The notes: generated from the sequence alone by a model not told the origin. Counted from the first letter of the stretch, positions 12,533 through 24,759 are shown. The stretch: 64,000 bases of DNA from Lineus longissimus (GCF_910592395.1 NC_088310.1:21647501-21711500), one strand, 5' to 3'. Made by a program: numbers and translations.

Positions 12533-13118
12533 TTTTAGCTCACCTCTTAGCAGAGGTGAGCTTATCCCATACCGTGGCGTCCGTCGTCGTCGTCGTCGTC
12601 GTCCGTCGTCCGTTAGCAGGGCACGTTTCGTAACTGTTAGAGCTATTGAGTTGAAACTTGGTACACATGTACCCTTATGTAATGACACCTTGGAGACCAA
12701 GTTTTGGTCCGATTCGTTTCATGGTTTGGCCACCAGGGGGCCAAACGTTAAAAGTGAAAATATGCAATATCTCCCTTAATAGTAGTCGGGAAATTTTGAA
12801 AAAAATATGGTAGGTACTTCTAGCAAAGGTGCATCATATATCCTCCGGGTTTTTGATTTGACCTCCTTTTCAAGGTCACAGAGGTCAAAGTTTGCTGATT
12901 CACTGAACAGTAGCATGTTTCCTATCTATTTTAGCTAGAAGATTTTAAACCAGTGTGGACATGTATCTGGGGATTCTCTATTCCACCCCTAAAATTTCGG
13001 CCGTTCGGACATCAAATATGGCCGCCAGGCAGCCATCTTGAAAAATAAACACAGTACTATTACTCCGATCTATCCATCTTCCCTTCACAAGAGGTGAGCA
13101 CAATGGCCCTTGCCATTA
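12533..13118 (+). mobile_element. HINE-like element, medium length
   Basis: The element starts with TTTTT and a perfect hairpin at 12537-12562 (stem AGCTCACCTC, six-base loop TTAGCA). A conserved block ending ACCGTGGCGTCCGTCG and a GTC/GTCC microsatellite (about 12579-12610) follow. It has one ~300-bp module beginning near GGCACGTTTCGTAACTG at 12622, then part of the second module type with ATATGGCCGCCAGG near 13016. The 3' box GAGGTGAGCA lies at 13091-13100. It ends in a hairpin at 13102-13117 (stem AATGGC, loop CCTT, complement GCCATT). A plus-strand frame of 111 codons across the microsatellite, with an Arg/Val/Pro/Ser repeat, is a by-product of the repeat. Confidence 0.88.
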
Positions 13119-16100
13119 CATTGAAAGATAATTAATTGTAAGTAATGATGGATAATTCAGCAAATAGCACAGTACGATAAGGTTTAATTGAGATTGAAAT
13201 TAAAGATGAAGTCCCAATGAACAAATTGAAACTAATCTGATGAGTACAGCTCTTTTTTCGTTTTTCCAAGGTCTGGACAGTTCACAAGTTTTCGACCAGT
13301 GATAGTAGTTCAGCACGGAGCAGACTATGGAAGGTAAAATGTGGTTCGTCAATAAACATATAATTTGAGGGGTGAGTAAAGGCGTGATTCCACTGCAGCA
13401 GGAAACCGTCAACATTTGGAGCATTCCACAGGCTTTATGGTTAGTTACTGTTGCCAGCCAATAACGTACATCAAAATTCATCAAACGCCTGTGAAAGAAC
13501 ATTGTTTCTTGCACTTGCTGGCAGTGTCGCGCTGTAGTGGAAGCCAAGCTTCATAATTAGCCGCTTTAGGTCTTCTAGGCCAAAGTGGATAAGGTAAGTT
13601 CACCATTTTCAAGTTTGTGTCATTTGCTACCATAAATATCAAGCTTCGACCCTGGAAGAATTTCAACTTGATAATGACCGCATGGGTAGAGCTTTAAATC
13701 TGAATAAGTCCCAGGTAAACAATGGTAATTAATTGAAAATGTCAGTTAACTGTTCTGGGGTTGCTTTCACTTCTCATCAATCTAGTCCATCATTTCTTTT
13801 ACTGACGAAAATGTTGAGTTACTTCCAAACATTGAGATGGTTAGTCCCAGCCTTGATCCAAGGTTATTGATATAACAATAGAAAATGTTATGTATTAAGT
13901 CCCAGGGCCCATTTTATCCAGCAACGATATAGTAAGTAAGGAAGTGATAAAAGAACAACACTCTTTTTCCAAATGACCCCTCAGAGAGATTTCATCTTAA
14001 AATTCAAGTTTTGTTTTGAAAATCTATTAATCAACGTCAAGATATGTTTTAACGACCCCAAGTGATCTTATCTATCAGGTTCATAAGCTGTGATAAGAAT
14101 CTATTCATTATGATTAATCATCGTCTCTAATTAGTGCTAACGAGGTAGCCCTTGGTTCTCCTCCAAAACACCCTAAAAATTTCTTGACGGGTCATGTCAA
14201 TGTGACAAAAAATTATTATTGATGCAGATCTTTTGTGAAGGTCCAACTTGATACTTTGGTTAGAATTAACCACCTGATTAATTACCATACTTAGTGTTTT
14301 CAAGGTTGATAAGAATTGTCATACATAATCTTACAATGTGGAACTTGTGTGAAGGGTAGGGATAAAGATAAAATGATCTTTAATTGCTCTTTATAGCAGC
14401 TTAGAATCTATTCATCAGGATAAATTGTATTAAAATTGCTAATGAGGTCTTGATGTCCAAGAATGTCTAGATTATAGTTGATATTGAAGGGACTATGTTA
14501 AAAGTAATAATCTAAATCCACCATTAATATAATGAAAAGGACACATTTAACGGTAGAAGAGGGAGATGCAGTGGTGCTGCATAGAAAGGGGATCTCAAGT
14601 ATCAGGAACTTCTGCATCAATCCTCATTGTACCCACTGTTCACTTTCAGAAGTATCCCTGTGGCGCCCTCTGCGCAGGAACTCTGAAGCCAATCACCATT
14701 GTTTAGTGAGCATTACTCATAGCCCTACTTTAAATTCAGTTAGCTATGCATAACACTACATCATATTGTTTCCCCTTAGCTCCCTGTTTCACCACAGGGA
14801 CAAACCAGTCCTCACCCAAAACCTATTGTTCACGAGTTTCAATTTCACTAGTCTTGAAATCCTTTCAATTCCAATTCTCAAGTCACTGATTATAAAATTG
14901 ATTGAAATTCAACCACTGTCCACAGGATTAAATTATCTTTATGGGTCAGTGGTCATTGTATGGCTGTCCCGTAATGCTAAGAGGCAGACTGTCATCTTGC
15001 TCAAACAGTAAATGTGCAATGAACTTCACAACGAGATCCACATCAGTGATAACTGGCTACTCAAGTTTGACCAAGATTTAGAGTTCAATCTGCAGTGTTG
15101 TAATTGTACTTTAATCCTTTCAAATAATGAACAAAATGACAGTGATATTAAGTGCAAGTGCATATAACCATTTGCGAAATAATATTGCACCATTTACATT
15201 CTTACCTCTCTAAAATTACAGTGCTTTTCCCTAAAATGTTAAGAAAACTCCACGGGTTAAAGGAGACAATTTAAATCTTTGATTTGCAAGGACAACCCCT
15301 CTGTGCTGTCAACACCAGAGGCAGCCTGTAAATTATTACCCAACACGGACGTTCACCGGCGCGCACCAACTAATTTTTCACCGTTTTTTCTTGCCCAGCT
15401 TGTCTCCGGAACTGACTCATCCCCAGCTTCTGGTCATTAAAAGAATTTTGCATTTTAAATAAAAAACTGCCCTGGGTTTTAGAGTATTGATTTTTTGAGC
15501 TGACATTGGAGGGAAGTGTCCATATAGGGTTACGTGTAATGGATGGAATATTCGCGAGGTTTGCTGCAAGGCCATGGTGTTGTTGTGAGCACGGTAAGAC
15601 TTGGGCTCATCTTGGTGTCCTTTAACACACTGCTAGCAGTGGTGTTTAAAGAAATTAACAGGATTCACTTGAATCATTGAAAGGAATGGTTTAAGATGAA
15701 AACAATAGTTTGAGTCGGTTAAAATCATCTCCTCAAATCTACTGACATGTTTAGACTATTTGGTTAGAATTCAGACTATGATGTTGGTAAAAATGAACTG
15801 TGTAGTCTTGAAGGAATTGAATCAAGAAATCTTTATAAATATGAGGGGTTTTTGAATGGCCTAATCAAAGTAATTAAATGTGATAAGCTCTGATAAATCC
15901 TATGCTAATTGGGGGGGGGAGCTGTTTGCCAGACATTACATTTTAAAATGTCAGGCAAAACCGATCATCTTGTTCATCCTGTGCTGCTAATATGTGAGAC
16001 AACTGGGTATCACGTTTTACCTTTTCTTCAGTTTAAAGGGTTAAGCTTGAATGGAAATAAATTGATGGGTCATGGTTTGGAGACTTTGCTTTATGTTGTT

Positions 16101-16527
16101 GTACAAACTGCATCCTGTGGAACACCCAACACGCTTTAAATTTCATTTTTCATTTTCGCCATTACAGTGAGGTCACAGTCTGGCTGTTCGAAGATAATGA
16201 TGGCATCTCGTCCCTACGGTCACATTCATTATCAAACGCTGACCAGAACTGTCATATTATGGAAAATTATCATGCCGTGTTATAAATGTGGGTGTTTATT
16301 AAAAAGTGTCAAGGAGGAAAAACCGGCAAATTCCCAGAGGATGACAGCTAATTTTTGCCCGGGCACACTTGTGCAGATTGCTGGCTCACAAATGAGCTAC
16401 CCTGGTCGAGTTGGACCATCATTTATCATAATATGGCTGTCAAAACTACAATGAAATTATATATTACATCCATCACCTATATAAAACCACATTTTCTGAT
16501 AAAACTGACGTTCTTAGACAGTGGATG
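13119..16527. other. Unassigned sequence
   Basis: The minus-strand frame at 13200-13547 (115 codons) is close to the length chance allows and shows no domain. A run of nine G occurs at 15911-15919. A short imperfect palindrome (TTTGCC-GACATT ... AATGTC-GGCAAA) lies at about 15929-15963. Nothing else is supported. Confidence 0.45.
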
Positions 16528-17184
16528 TTTTTAGCCTGCTTGGTCATAGACCATTAGGGCTTATGCTGTGCTCAGGGTGGTTAGTAGTGGTCTGTAGTGC
16601 GTGCGTGCGTCGGTCCGTCCGTGGGTGCGTCCGTCCGTCCAACTCGTTTTTTACCCCTGAGCCCATTAAAAGGCTATAGAGGGGTATTGCCAAGGCGGGC
16701 ACCAATCATTTTTATCTTCGATATTTGCATATATGTGCCCAAGATCTAGGCCAAGTTTGATTTTGAGCGCAATTCGATTACTAATCTTGCCACCAGGGGG
16801 TTTTTGGAAAAAACTAAAACTTACTGTTTGTCACTCCTGCTTTGAGCTAGGGTGCTCCATTTTTTTATCACAGGTACATCTATTGAGAATACATCATATA
16901 TAATATGGGTTTTTGATTTGGCCTTGTTTTAAGGGAAAATTAAGTCAAATGGCATAAATGGCCGATTCCTTATTGATGCCCTTGTCAGCGTCAGTGTCCA
17001 GCGTCTTCCGTTTTTCACAGATTCTTTTCATGTTTCCAATGTATGTATATGACCATAAAATCTAGGTCAATTTCTACTGTAGGTGCAGCTACTAAAGGTA
17101 CATCATATATAATACAATTCGTTGATTTCACCGAATTTCAAAACATCCTCCCCGAGTGGGCACAGTGCCCTTGGCACTATTTTC
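16528..17184 (+). mobile_element. Divergent HINE-like element, second family
   Basis: This has the same plan as the 12533-13118 element with a largely different sequence. A TTTTT run leads into a hairpin at 16533-16561 (outer stem AGCC/GGCT, inner stem TGGTC/GACCA, loop ATA). A GTGC/GTCC microsatellite lies at about 16597-16640. The body mentions the shared phrase GCCACCAGGGGG near 16790. At the 3' end the box GAGTGGGCACAG is followed by a hairpin at 17164-17178 (stem AGTGCC, loop CTT, complement GGCACT). It is non-coding. Family assignment rests on architecture rather than sequence identity. Confidence 0.75.
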
Positions 17185-18597
17185 ATGAAACTGTAAAAGA
17201 ACTGCAAAAGGAACAGGGTAGCGAATCCTTATGAATGCATCCATGAGACACTTTCAAGCAGTGCTACACACTCAAACAATTACAATTTGATGCATTTTTT
17301 TCTGTAGTTTCTATTCAGCATCTGATAATAGAACTTCTGCAGGTGATTTTAACGTTTAGACCTTTACAGGAGGCTCTTATTCATTTTAATACAGATGAAG
17401 AAAAAATGTGTTCGTGCCCTGGAACCACGCTTGGGCAAGTGGTGAACCAAATCTGTTATCTGGTTCCTTTTTTCTCCTGAATAAAATTTAGTATGGATGC
17501 AAGAGACCCAAATTAATGTTGGACACATCCGATCACTTCGCATGGAACAACGGAAACTTTGTGATATTTGCCTCAGGACCTGCTGGCTGTCAGTCAGTGA
17601 AATAGCTGAAAATGAATGAGTTCTTTGTCCTTGGTCATTACGGCCAATTGATTATCTCACTAAGAGCAAAACACAATAGGCAGAATAACGTGCGGAGAGT
17701 GTCAAGTGAATGACAGCATTCATTAGGCGTTACGCCAAGGTGTGGCATAACGGCACGTGGGACATCCATTTCTTATGGCGTGCTCCCCGACATTCTTGTA
17801 AGATTACAGCATTCTGTACAACTCACAATGGTCTCAAGAGGTCGGTATCAGAGTGTTCGTCCTTGTGCTACACGATTGTTACTTTTTATCAAACAAACAC
17901 AGATGTTACAGCTTGAAGCTACCAAGATTCGTGACTTTTTAAGTGGTGCATAAATCTACATCTCCGCTGAATCGATAGGGGAGCCTGAATGAAGCAATCG
18001 TAATATATTCTATTTCATACTTTGTGATTAATGTGCATAGTGTTTTTTTTATGAATGAGGTTACAATTGCGAGATCAGCTGCGGCATTGCACAAATATCT
18101 CTGGGACATTTTCAATCACCAAAATGGTGCTGTGTTGATAACGAGGCATTAGGGCGTATTACGTTTACCACCATTGATTCAACATAAGTCACGCTAGCTT
18201 CATATAAATGCTGAAAGCCAAAATGGAGCTGTAATGATCATTTGGTTGTTTGTCTCCATTTGTGCCTTTGCTATGCAACTCGGTGAGAAAATGTCAAGTT
18301 TGAAGTAACCTTTTCGGTTTTTCTCGTCAGATTGGCAAGATCGTCAAAACTTGTGGTGTCAAGCAATGAGCATGTTAAGCATGAATCAGATATGAAAATT
18401 TGAATTGATTTAAAACTCACTATCAAGTTTGAGAATTCACATTTACATTCATCAATTCACATTCATCAAAACTAAAAATCATCTTTGATTTCAACATGGG
18501 AAACGATTCCTTTAAAAAACCTTGACTGATGGATGAATTGAGAAGACGGCATGAATTTTTGGAAGTATGTCAATACTTGTGCTATTTACAGGATTGT
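17185..18597. other. Unassigned sequence
   Basis: There is no supported gene or repeat. Plus-strand frames of at most 68 codons are present and unremarkable. Confidence 0.45.
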
Positions 18598-19424
18598 TGG
18601 CTCACCGGTACGGTGAGTCTATACAACACCGCAGTGTCTGTCGTACGTCGCCGTCGTCCGTCGTATCCTATTTCAAAAAGAGTGGCACGTTTCTTAACCG
18701 CTAGGGCTATGGACACAAAACTTTGTATGCATGAACCCAAAGGTCAGATGACCTTTAACACTGAATTTCGGTCCGGTCTGATTCTTGACTTAGCCACCAG
18801 GGGGCCAATACTGAAAACATAAAGTGTGATATCTAACTTATTAGTGATTTGGTTTTGATGAAATTTTTATGGTAGGTACTCCTAGCAAGGATATATCACA
18901 TATCACATGCGCTTTTGATTTGACATACTTTTCAAGGTCACAGAGGTCAAGTGGCGTAAATTTGCCGTTAGAGTGTAACTGGCACGTTTCTTAAATGGTT
19001 GGGCTATGAGCTTGGAAGTTTTTATGCATGACCCCATAGGACAGATGACCTCTGACAGCAAATTTTGGTCTGATATGATTCTTGACTTGGCCACCAGGGG
19101 GCCAAAACTGAAAACACGAAAAGTGTGATATCTCACTTATTAGTGATTTGTTTTTGATGAAATGTTTATGGTAGGTACTCCCGGCCAGGATACATCACAT
19201 ATCGATTGGCTTTCGATTGTACCTATTTGTCAAGGTCATAGAGGTCAAATGGCATAAATTGGCCGTTTGAGCGTAACTGTGGCACGTTTCGTAACTGCTG
19301 GAGCTATGGGCTTGAAACTTTGAACACAATATCCCCTAGGCCAGGTTACCCCTGACACTGAATTTTAGTCTGATCTGTTTCTCGACTTGGACACAAGGGG
19401 GCAAAAAGTGAAAACCTAGAAAGT
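18598..19424 (+). mobile_element. HINE-like element, 5' part with three tandem modules
   Basis: A perfect hairpin at 18601-18617 (stem CTCACCG, loop GTA) is followed by a GTC-rich microsatellite at about 18630-18668. Three tandem copies of the ~300-bp module follow; their GGCACGTTTC starts lie near 18684, 18981 and 19281. Modules one and two carry a nuclear-receptor-like motif (AAGGTCACAGAGGTCAA) near 18931; in the next the spacer is CATAG instead (19231). The GCCACCAGGGGGCC phrase recurs in each. The typical 3' box and terminal hairpin are missing. The third module breaks off where the SINE-like repeat at 19425 begins, so the element is truncated or interrupted. Confidence 0.82.
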
Positions 19425-19718
19425 GTGATATGTTCGTGTATATAAAATCATTTAGGCAGGGAGAAGTAAATTAACTTTTGCTTCTCCCTGCCTTTAAAAA
19501 AAATGATCAGAAGAAAAAAGAAACGAAAAAAGTTTCTTCTTCATCCTTTAGAACTCCCTGGGTTTGAACCCTAGTTCCCCTGAGTGCAAATCCCAGACTC
19601 TACCTCTAGACCAAAGAGACCTCACACTTGGCCTAGGTTTTTTCTTTCATTATGAATGTAATAAAACTATTGTTTGATTGGACCTAGGTCAGTTGTTTGG
19701 AACAATGGTGATCACAGG
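19425..19718 (-). mobile_element. tRNA-derived SINE-like repeat, copy 1
   Basis: Read on the minus strand, this contains a tRNA-like segment at about 19551-19625 with a perfect internal A box (TGGTCTAGAGG, 19603-19613) and B box (GGTTCAAACCC, about 19560-19570). These are the RNA polymerase III promoter signals. A five-pair anticodon-like arm (CTGGG/CTCAG with a seven-base loop) is visible; the T arm and acceptor stem do not pair, so it is not a functional tRNA. At the other end lies a perfect 13-bp hairpin at 19454-19493 (stem AGGCAGGGAGAAG, 14-base loop). The tRNA part is internal, not at the 5' end of the shared repeat, which is unusual for a simple SINE. Confidence 0.7.
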
Positions 19719-19945
19719 TTTGCTAGCCAACACAAACTTATGCATTGATTGATTTTGACAATCGCTGGTTGTTTTTACTCTAACTACAGATCCCAGCTAC
19801 AGAGTAAGTCAAGTGATGGGCTTCAGTTTTCTGAGACGTGGTGGGGGTGGCCTTTGGGCGTTGCCTGAATAATTTCGGGGGTGATCCAATGTCAAATATG
19901 GCTACCAGGCGGCTCTTTTGTGGAGTGCCAATGTTGTTGGTGCTA
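19719..19945 (+). repeat. Remnant of the ATGGC-type HINE module
   Basis: This segment lies between the two SINE-like copies. It contains CAAATATGGCTACCAGGCGG near 19888, recognisable as the second body module found at 13016 and 24106-24400. It is related to 20690-20900 (both share GATGGGCTTC and the ATGGC-CAGGCGG phrase). It lacks ends of its own. Confidence 0.6.
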
Positions 19946-20225
19946 ATGATATGTTCTTGTCTATAAATTCATAAAGGCAGGGAGAAGTTATTTAACTTTT
20001 ACTTCTCCCTGCCTTAAAAAAAAATATGATAAGAAAAAAAATTATGAAAAAGATTCTTCTACATCCTATAGAACTACCAAACCCTGGTTCCCCTGAGTCC
20101 AAATCCCCGACTCTACCTCTAGACCAAGGGGACCTCACACTTGGCATGGGTCTTCCTTTCAGTATGAATGTCAAGCTATTGTTTGATCTGGACTCTGATA
20201 AGGAGTTTAGAAAAATGGTGATCAC
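19946..20225 (-). mobile_element. tRNA-derived SINE-like repeat, copy 2
   Basis: This is a direct repeat of copy 1, about 520 bp downstream. The hairpin is again perfect and here 15 bp (AAGGCAGGGAGAAGT paired with its complement, about 19974-20015). The A box TGGTCTAGAGG is conserved on the minus strand, while the B box has decayed to an incomplete GGTTTGG form, so polymerase III activity is less likely than in copy 1. The hairpin stem is better preserved than the tRNA-like part. Overlapping open frames on both strands are incidental. Confidence 0.7.
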
Positions 20226-20355
20226 CAGAAAACAATCAATGGTTTGTGAACCAAAGCAAGCTAAGGCATTTTGTTTGGCAATCTGGTTTTTTTCTGAAAA
20301 AATAATTTTGAAGATTGAAACAATCTTTGTTCTTTCGTATGTAGTATCCCTATCC

Positions 20356-20604
20356 CTATAAGATTGTAAGATGTAGTGTTGCCAGACGACTTAAAGCTGA
20401 TGGGTCAAAAATACTACTCGAGTAAAGACCTAAGCCAAGCACTCCGGTTTGTTTGTAATGTGCATTTGGATCTTCTTCTGAATATACCCTCAGTGCACAA
20501 CCACAAGCTGGACATTTCTCCGTAAGCATCGTTTGGTAAACTTGGAGTGAGAGCCTCGAGAGGTGCAATCTAAGATCAGTATAACATTGATAGATAAATC
20601 TCAT
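20356..20604 (-). pseudogene. Cys-rich fragment, possible FLYWCH-type zinc-finger remnant
   Basis: An 82-codon minus-strand frame contains KCPACGCALRVYSEEDP (about 20471-20521). The spacing of C-x2-C-x-C before a basic-hydrophobic stretch resembles the centre of FLYWCH-type zinc fingers, which occur in animal MULE transposases and in host proteins. The expected downstream His pair is not clear. The frame is short and has no neighbours that extend it. The similarity is by eye and weak; it could also be chance. Confidence 0.3.
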
Positions 20605-20689
20605 ATTCGGTTAATACAGATCATGCTCTTGTTGAATATTGCTAGTAGAGTACTGTTACAGCAATGGTCTAGGTAGTCCCTGTGTGCCT

Positions 20690-20900
20690 CCCTCCCACCC
20701 CGGCACCACTTACTTCCGTATATCTTCAACATTTTTGATAGAAAGTTATTTCTAACCAGTGAAAAATCTGTGGTTCAAACCGTTGTCCAATATGGCTGCC
20801 AGGCGGCCATTTTGGATTTCGCATTGTTTGACTGTAACTGCTGAACCAGTCGTCCGATGGGCTTCCAGTTTCCTGTGGGCTGATGGTCATGATGATGTGG
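20690..20900 (+). repeat. Remnant of the ATGGC-type HINE module
   Basis: CAATATGGCTGCCAGGCGGC near 20792, followed by GCCATTTTGG, matches the second body module of the HINE-like elements. GATGGGCTTCCAGTTT also matches the 19719-19945 remnant. No terminal hairpin or 3' box follows, so it is an isolated fragment, possibly the distal part of the interrupted element that starts at 18598. Confidence 0.6.
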
Positions 20901-22263
20901 GGTGGTAGAACTGCACTCACTAAACACAGGTCCTCTGCATCACTTCCCCTGCGATGTAAAAATTTTTAAAAATCACACCATCTTATTTTCTGTGCTCGTT
21001 CGTTGTTATTTAAAAAAATGCATTTACAGAAATTATTGCCAGTACAGCGATTTTGGCCAAACAACCCACACACCGTTTGTTGAAGTCACAGACCGAAGAA
21101 ACCCTGCACGACGGGAAGGGGAAGATTTTACTTCAGGTAAGATTTTTTAATTACAGTTCCCTTGTTTAGAAACTTTTCAAAAGATGTTTTGGTAGATAAA
21201 TATTGGTAAAATTCGTTGTGCATCCAACCTTTTGCAAACCTGTTGGACAAAGTTTTTTTTGCCCCTTGCCACGTACTATAAAACCACGTTTTGCAACATA
21301 CTAAGCAATTGCCCCATACTTTATATATCACCAGTTACAACCAAGGTAAATTCTCCTTAGGGAAGGTCTTTGAACTTGGAGAGAAATTTTGCTGCCGTTT
21401 TTCCTGCCCTGAGATGACTTGTCATCTGCAGCAAAATCTACAAGGGATCTTCTTTGCTGCCGTATTTTTCCATGATTCAAACTGTGAATGGATTGAAATC
21501 TTCTGAAACATCAAATCCACTCTGTGCAGCATTGATAAAAAACCTTCACACAGGTGATCATAGAAGAACTACAAGCCACCAAGACATGTGGGGCCTTCAG
21601 TCTCAAGGCACGAGTGTTGCCTCGCGTATCATTTTTCTGTTCGCTATCTTTGGTGTACGTAATGTGCATTAACTTTTTTAATCGGTTTTGCTAAGAACAA
21701 GCCTGCAGCATTTAATCTCTTTCGCAGGCCAATAATGATACCACTCTTTTGATGTGACTTCACTTGCTTGGGTACCGTTTTTGATAAGGGAATGCCAACT
21801 GGAGCACTCTGTTAATATCAGTTCACGAAAGGAGTATTAAAAGGAGTATTATGCATTTTGATAGACTTTGAGTGAAACTATACTATCACAAAAAATCATC
21901 TGGGCTGCATTGCCGTAGTGGCTGGATGCATTGATGCCATTAAAGAGTAATTGCCGCAAAGAAGATTCAGCTTCAGTTTATCTTAAGATGGTCAATCTTC
22001 TACCTAATATCTCTGGCACATTCGTGACTTGCCGAAAGTCACAATCTTTGAAGAATCAAGATGATACAAGTGTATACCCTTGGAAAAATGCCCCTCTAAT
22101 CATCACTTAAATCATCGTTTCGGCATGCATATTATTTAACATTTTCGGGGCCATATGAACGACAAAAGAAGTATATTGCTCCCAGGACCAAATGGTTTGC
22201 TATGAGCCTGACATAGGGTCAGAATAAGGAAGGAAACATTTCCCTATTACTTTTGACTGTATG
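20901..22263. other. Unassigned sequence
   Basis: No supported feature is present. A short local repeat (AAGGAGTATTA twice) lies near 21832-21850. Confidence 0.45.
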
Positions 22264-22324
22264 TTTAGCTCACCTCTTAGCAGAGGTGAGCTTATCCCAT
22301 ACCGTGGCGTCCGTCGTCCGTCGT

Positions 22325-22356
<32 letters not shown>

Positions 22357-23412
22357 CGTCGTCGTCCGTCGTCCGTTAGCAGGGCACGTTTCGTAACTGT
22401 TAGAGCTATTGAGTTGAAACTTGGTACACATGTACCCTTATGTAATGACACATTGGAGACCAAGTTTCGGTCCGATTCGTTTCATGGTTTGGCCACCAGG
22501 GGGCCAAACGTTAAAAGTGAAAATATGCAATATCTCCCTTAATAGTAGTCGGGAAATTTTGAAAAAAATATGGTAGGTACTTCTAGCAAAGGTGCATCAT
22601 ATATCCTCCGGGTTTTTGATTTGACCTCCTTTTCAAGGTCACAGAGGTCAAATGGTGTAAATTGGCCGTTAGGATGTAACGATGGCACGTTTCTAAACTG
22701 CAATGACTATTGATACCAAATTTGGTACACATTTACCCCTTAGTCAGGTGATCTCAGGGACCGAAGTTTGGTCCAATATGATTCACCACTTGACCACCAG
22801 TGGGCAAAATCCAAAAACCTTAAAAATGTGATTATTCCTTAACTTCTTGCCCGATTGCCACCAATTTGATATCATGGGTACATCTAACCACCATACAGTA
22901 TATGTCACACAGGTGTTTAATTTGACCTTCTTGTCAAGGTCACAGAGGTCAAATGGCATAAATTCGCCGTCAGGCCGTAACTATGGCACGTTTCTTAACT
23001 GCAATGCAATGACTATTGATCACAAATTAAGTACACATGTACCCCTTGGTCAGGTGATCTCAGGTACCGAAGTTTGGTGCGATCTGATTTGCCGTTTGGC
23101 CTCCAGGGAGGGGGCCAAATCCTAAATTCTTCAAAATGCCATTATTCCTAGTAATGACTTGCCCGATTGGCACCAATTTTATATCACAGGTACATCTAAT
23201 TCTAACAACCATTCAATGTGTCACCCGGGTCTTCTTTGATTTGACCTACTTTTCAAGGTCACAGAGGTCGAATGTACTGTAAATTGGCCATTTTGGGGAA
23301 ATTGTAATTGCTTGGACCTACATCAAACCTAACACTACATGACACAATACCATGCTCTTTATCCATCTTTCCTCCACATGAGGTGAGCACAATGGCCCTG
23401 GCCATTTCATTT
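22264..23412 (+). mobile_element. Full-length HINE-like element (about 1.15 kb)
   Basis: This copy has all parts: a 5' hairpin at 22267-22292 (stem AGCTCACCTC, loop TTAGCA), the block ATACCGTGGCGTCCGTCG, and a GTCC/GTC microsatellite at about 22309-22376. Three ~300-bp modules follow, starting near 22381, 22683 and 22983. Each contains the CAAGGTCACAGAGGTC motif (about 22635, 22934 and 23253). The 3' box GAGGTGAGCAC is at about 23380-23390. The terminal hairpin is at 23391-23406 (stem AATGGCC, loop CT, complement GGCCATT). It is nearly identical to 39742-40873, implying recent amplification. Plus-strand frames through the microsatellite encode Arg-Arg-Pro-Ser-Ser-Val runs and are spurious. 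Confidence 0.93.
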
Positions 23413-23879
23413 TTAATCATAATCATTGAGTCCGACACAAACTCACAATTTACGAATTGGCAGCACAATTTCTCTCCTAATCAAAACCTTCAATCCCCTA
23501 AAGTATATGAATCAGTAATGTTCCAACCTTGAAACAAAAAGAAATCAATTAAACATTCCATGGATAACCCCTAGCATCAGTCATCAATATCAAAATTCAA
23601 TTCATATTTTTTGTCAATTCTCTCCAATCAATGGGACATATTCAAGAAATGTCCAAATGATTTGATTCAGCTAGTATTGGGAATTTAATCGAGGTATTAA
23701 TCACTAAGGAAATTGAGTAGAATAAAGGTACAGAAAAACCACATGAGAAATCATGGGGGTAATTTCTTATTGTGGATGTTAATTCTTTTTCAGCCTTTAA
23801 CCAGAAAAAATAATCGAAATGCCCTTTATGATAACAGAAAGAGAGCATAAATATTTTTAGAAACTGATGGTTGTACGTA

Positions 23880-24681
23880 TACTGACGAAATTTTTATGGT
23901 GGGTGTATATAATAAGGTTAAATGACATATCTCCCGGGTTTTTGATTTGACCTACTTTTCAAGGTCACAGAGGTCAAAGTTCACTAAATCACCGATAGGT
24001 GGCACGTTTCTTTTCTATTTGAGCTAGAAGGTTCTAAACTTGTGAGGACATGTATCTAGGGACCCTCTATCCTATTCTAAACATTTGTCCCGATCGGACT
24101 TCAAGTATGGCGGCCAGGCGGCCATCTTGAAAATAAAACTAAGTCGGATTGCAACCAAATTTCATGTGATTGTATATCTTTGTAGTCTCTACAACATCCC
24201 TGATTTTCAGTCAAATCCATCTACCAATATGGCGGCCAGGTGGCCATCTTAAAAATTGAACAAAGTCCTATTTCCCCGAAACTAATGATCAGATTGCAAC
24301 CAAACTTCATGTGATTATGTATCTATGTACTCAATATCCCTAATTTTCATTCAAATCCCATGACAAATATGGCCACCAGGTCGCCATCTTGAATATCCAA
24401 CAAAGTCCTAGTACTCCTAAACTGTTGAACAGATGTCAACCAATTTCCATGTGACATGTGCACTCTTCAATAACCCTGAAATTCAGTCAACTTTATAAAC
24501 AAAATGATATACTTAGATGGTACTGGCAATTTTCTTTGGTGCCATTGAGCCGAGAAGAATAATATTATTCAATGGAATCAAAACTAATGAAACTAGCCTG
24601 AAACTGTTCTCCCATATCCACTGCAAATGACATGCATTACATTACCCGAGGTGAGCACATGGTCCCTTGACCATTTTTATG
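23880..24681 (+). mobile_element. 5'-truncated HINE-like element rich in ATGGC modules
   Basis: There is no 5' hairpin or microsatellite. The segment starts inside a ~300-bp module (receptor-like motif near 23959). It then has three to four diverged copies of a ~130-bp module, each opening ATGGCGGCCAGG or a variant (about 24108, 24231, 24369) and followed by GCCATCTT. From 24536 the 3' end matches the short element at 2868-3012. It closes with the box GAGGTGAGCAC and a hairpin at 24659-24674 (stem ATGGTC, loop CCTT, complement GACCAT). The stem differs from the AATGGC stem elsewhere but still pairs. Confidence 0.82.
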
Positions 24682-24759
24682 TATTATCATGATAGTTTTT
24701 GCAGCCTGTAGGTTTTTCTATGTGACTAGATTTCATAGTCATTTGTTGGGTTTTTGCAG

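Noticed and set aside
12444-12779. Open frames rich in Arg-Arg-Pro-Ser-Ser-Val across the GTCC/GTCG microsatellites (also 22200-22542)
   Set aside because: They are produced by the trinucleotide-like repeat and recur in every full-length transposon copy with different repeat lengths. They have no independent sign of coding.
13200-13547. 115-codon minus-strand frame next to a HINE element
   Set aside because: There is no recognisable domain, it overlaps another minus-strand frame, and its length is compatible with chance.
19551-19625. Functional tRNA gene on the minus strand
   Set aside because: A and B boxes and an anticodon-like arm are present, but the T arm and acceptor stem do not pair, and the segment is part of a duplicated repeat.
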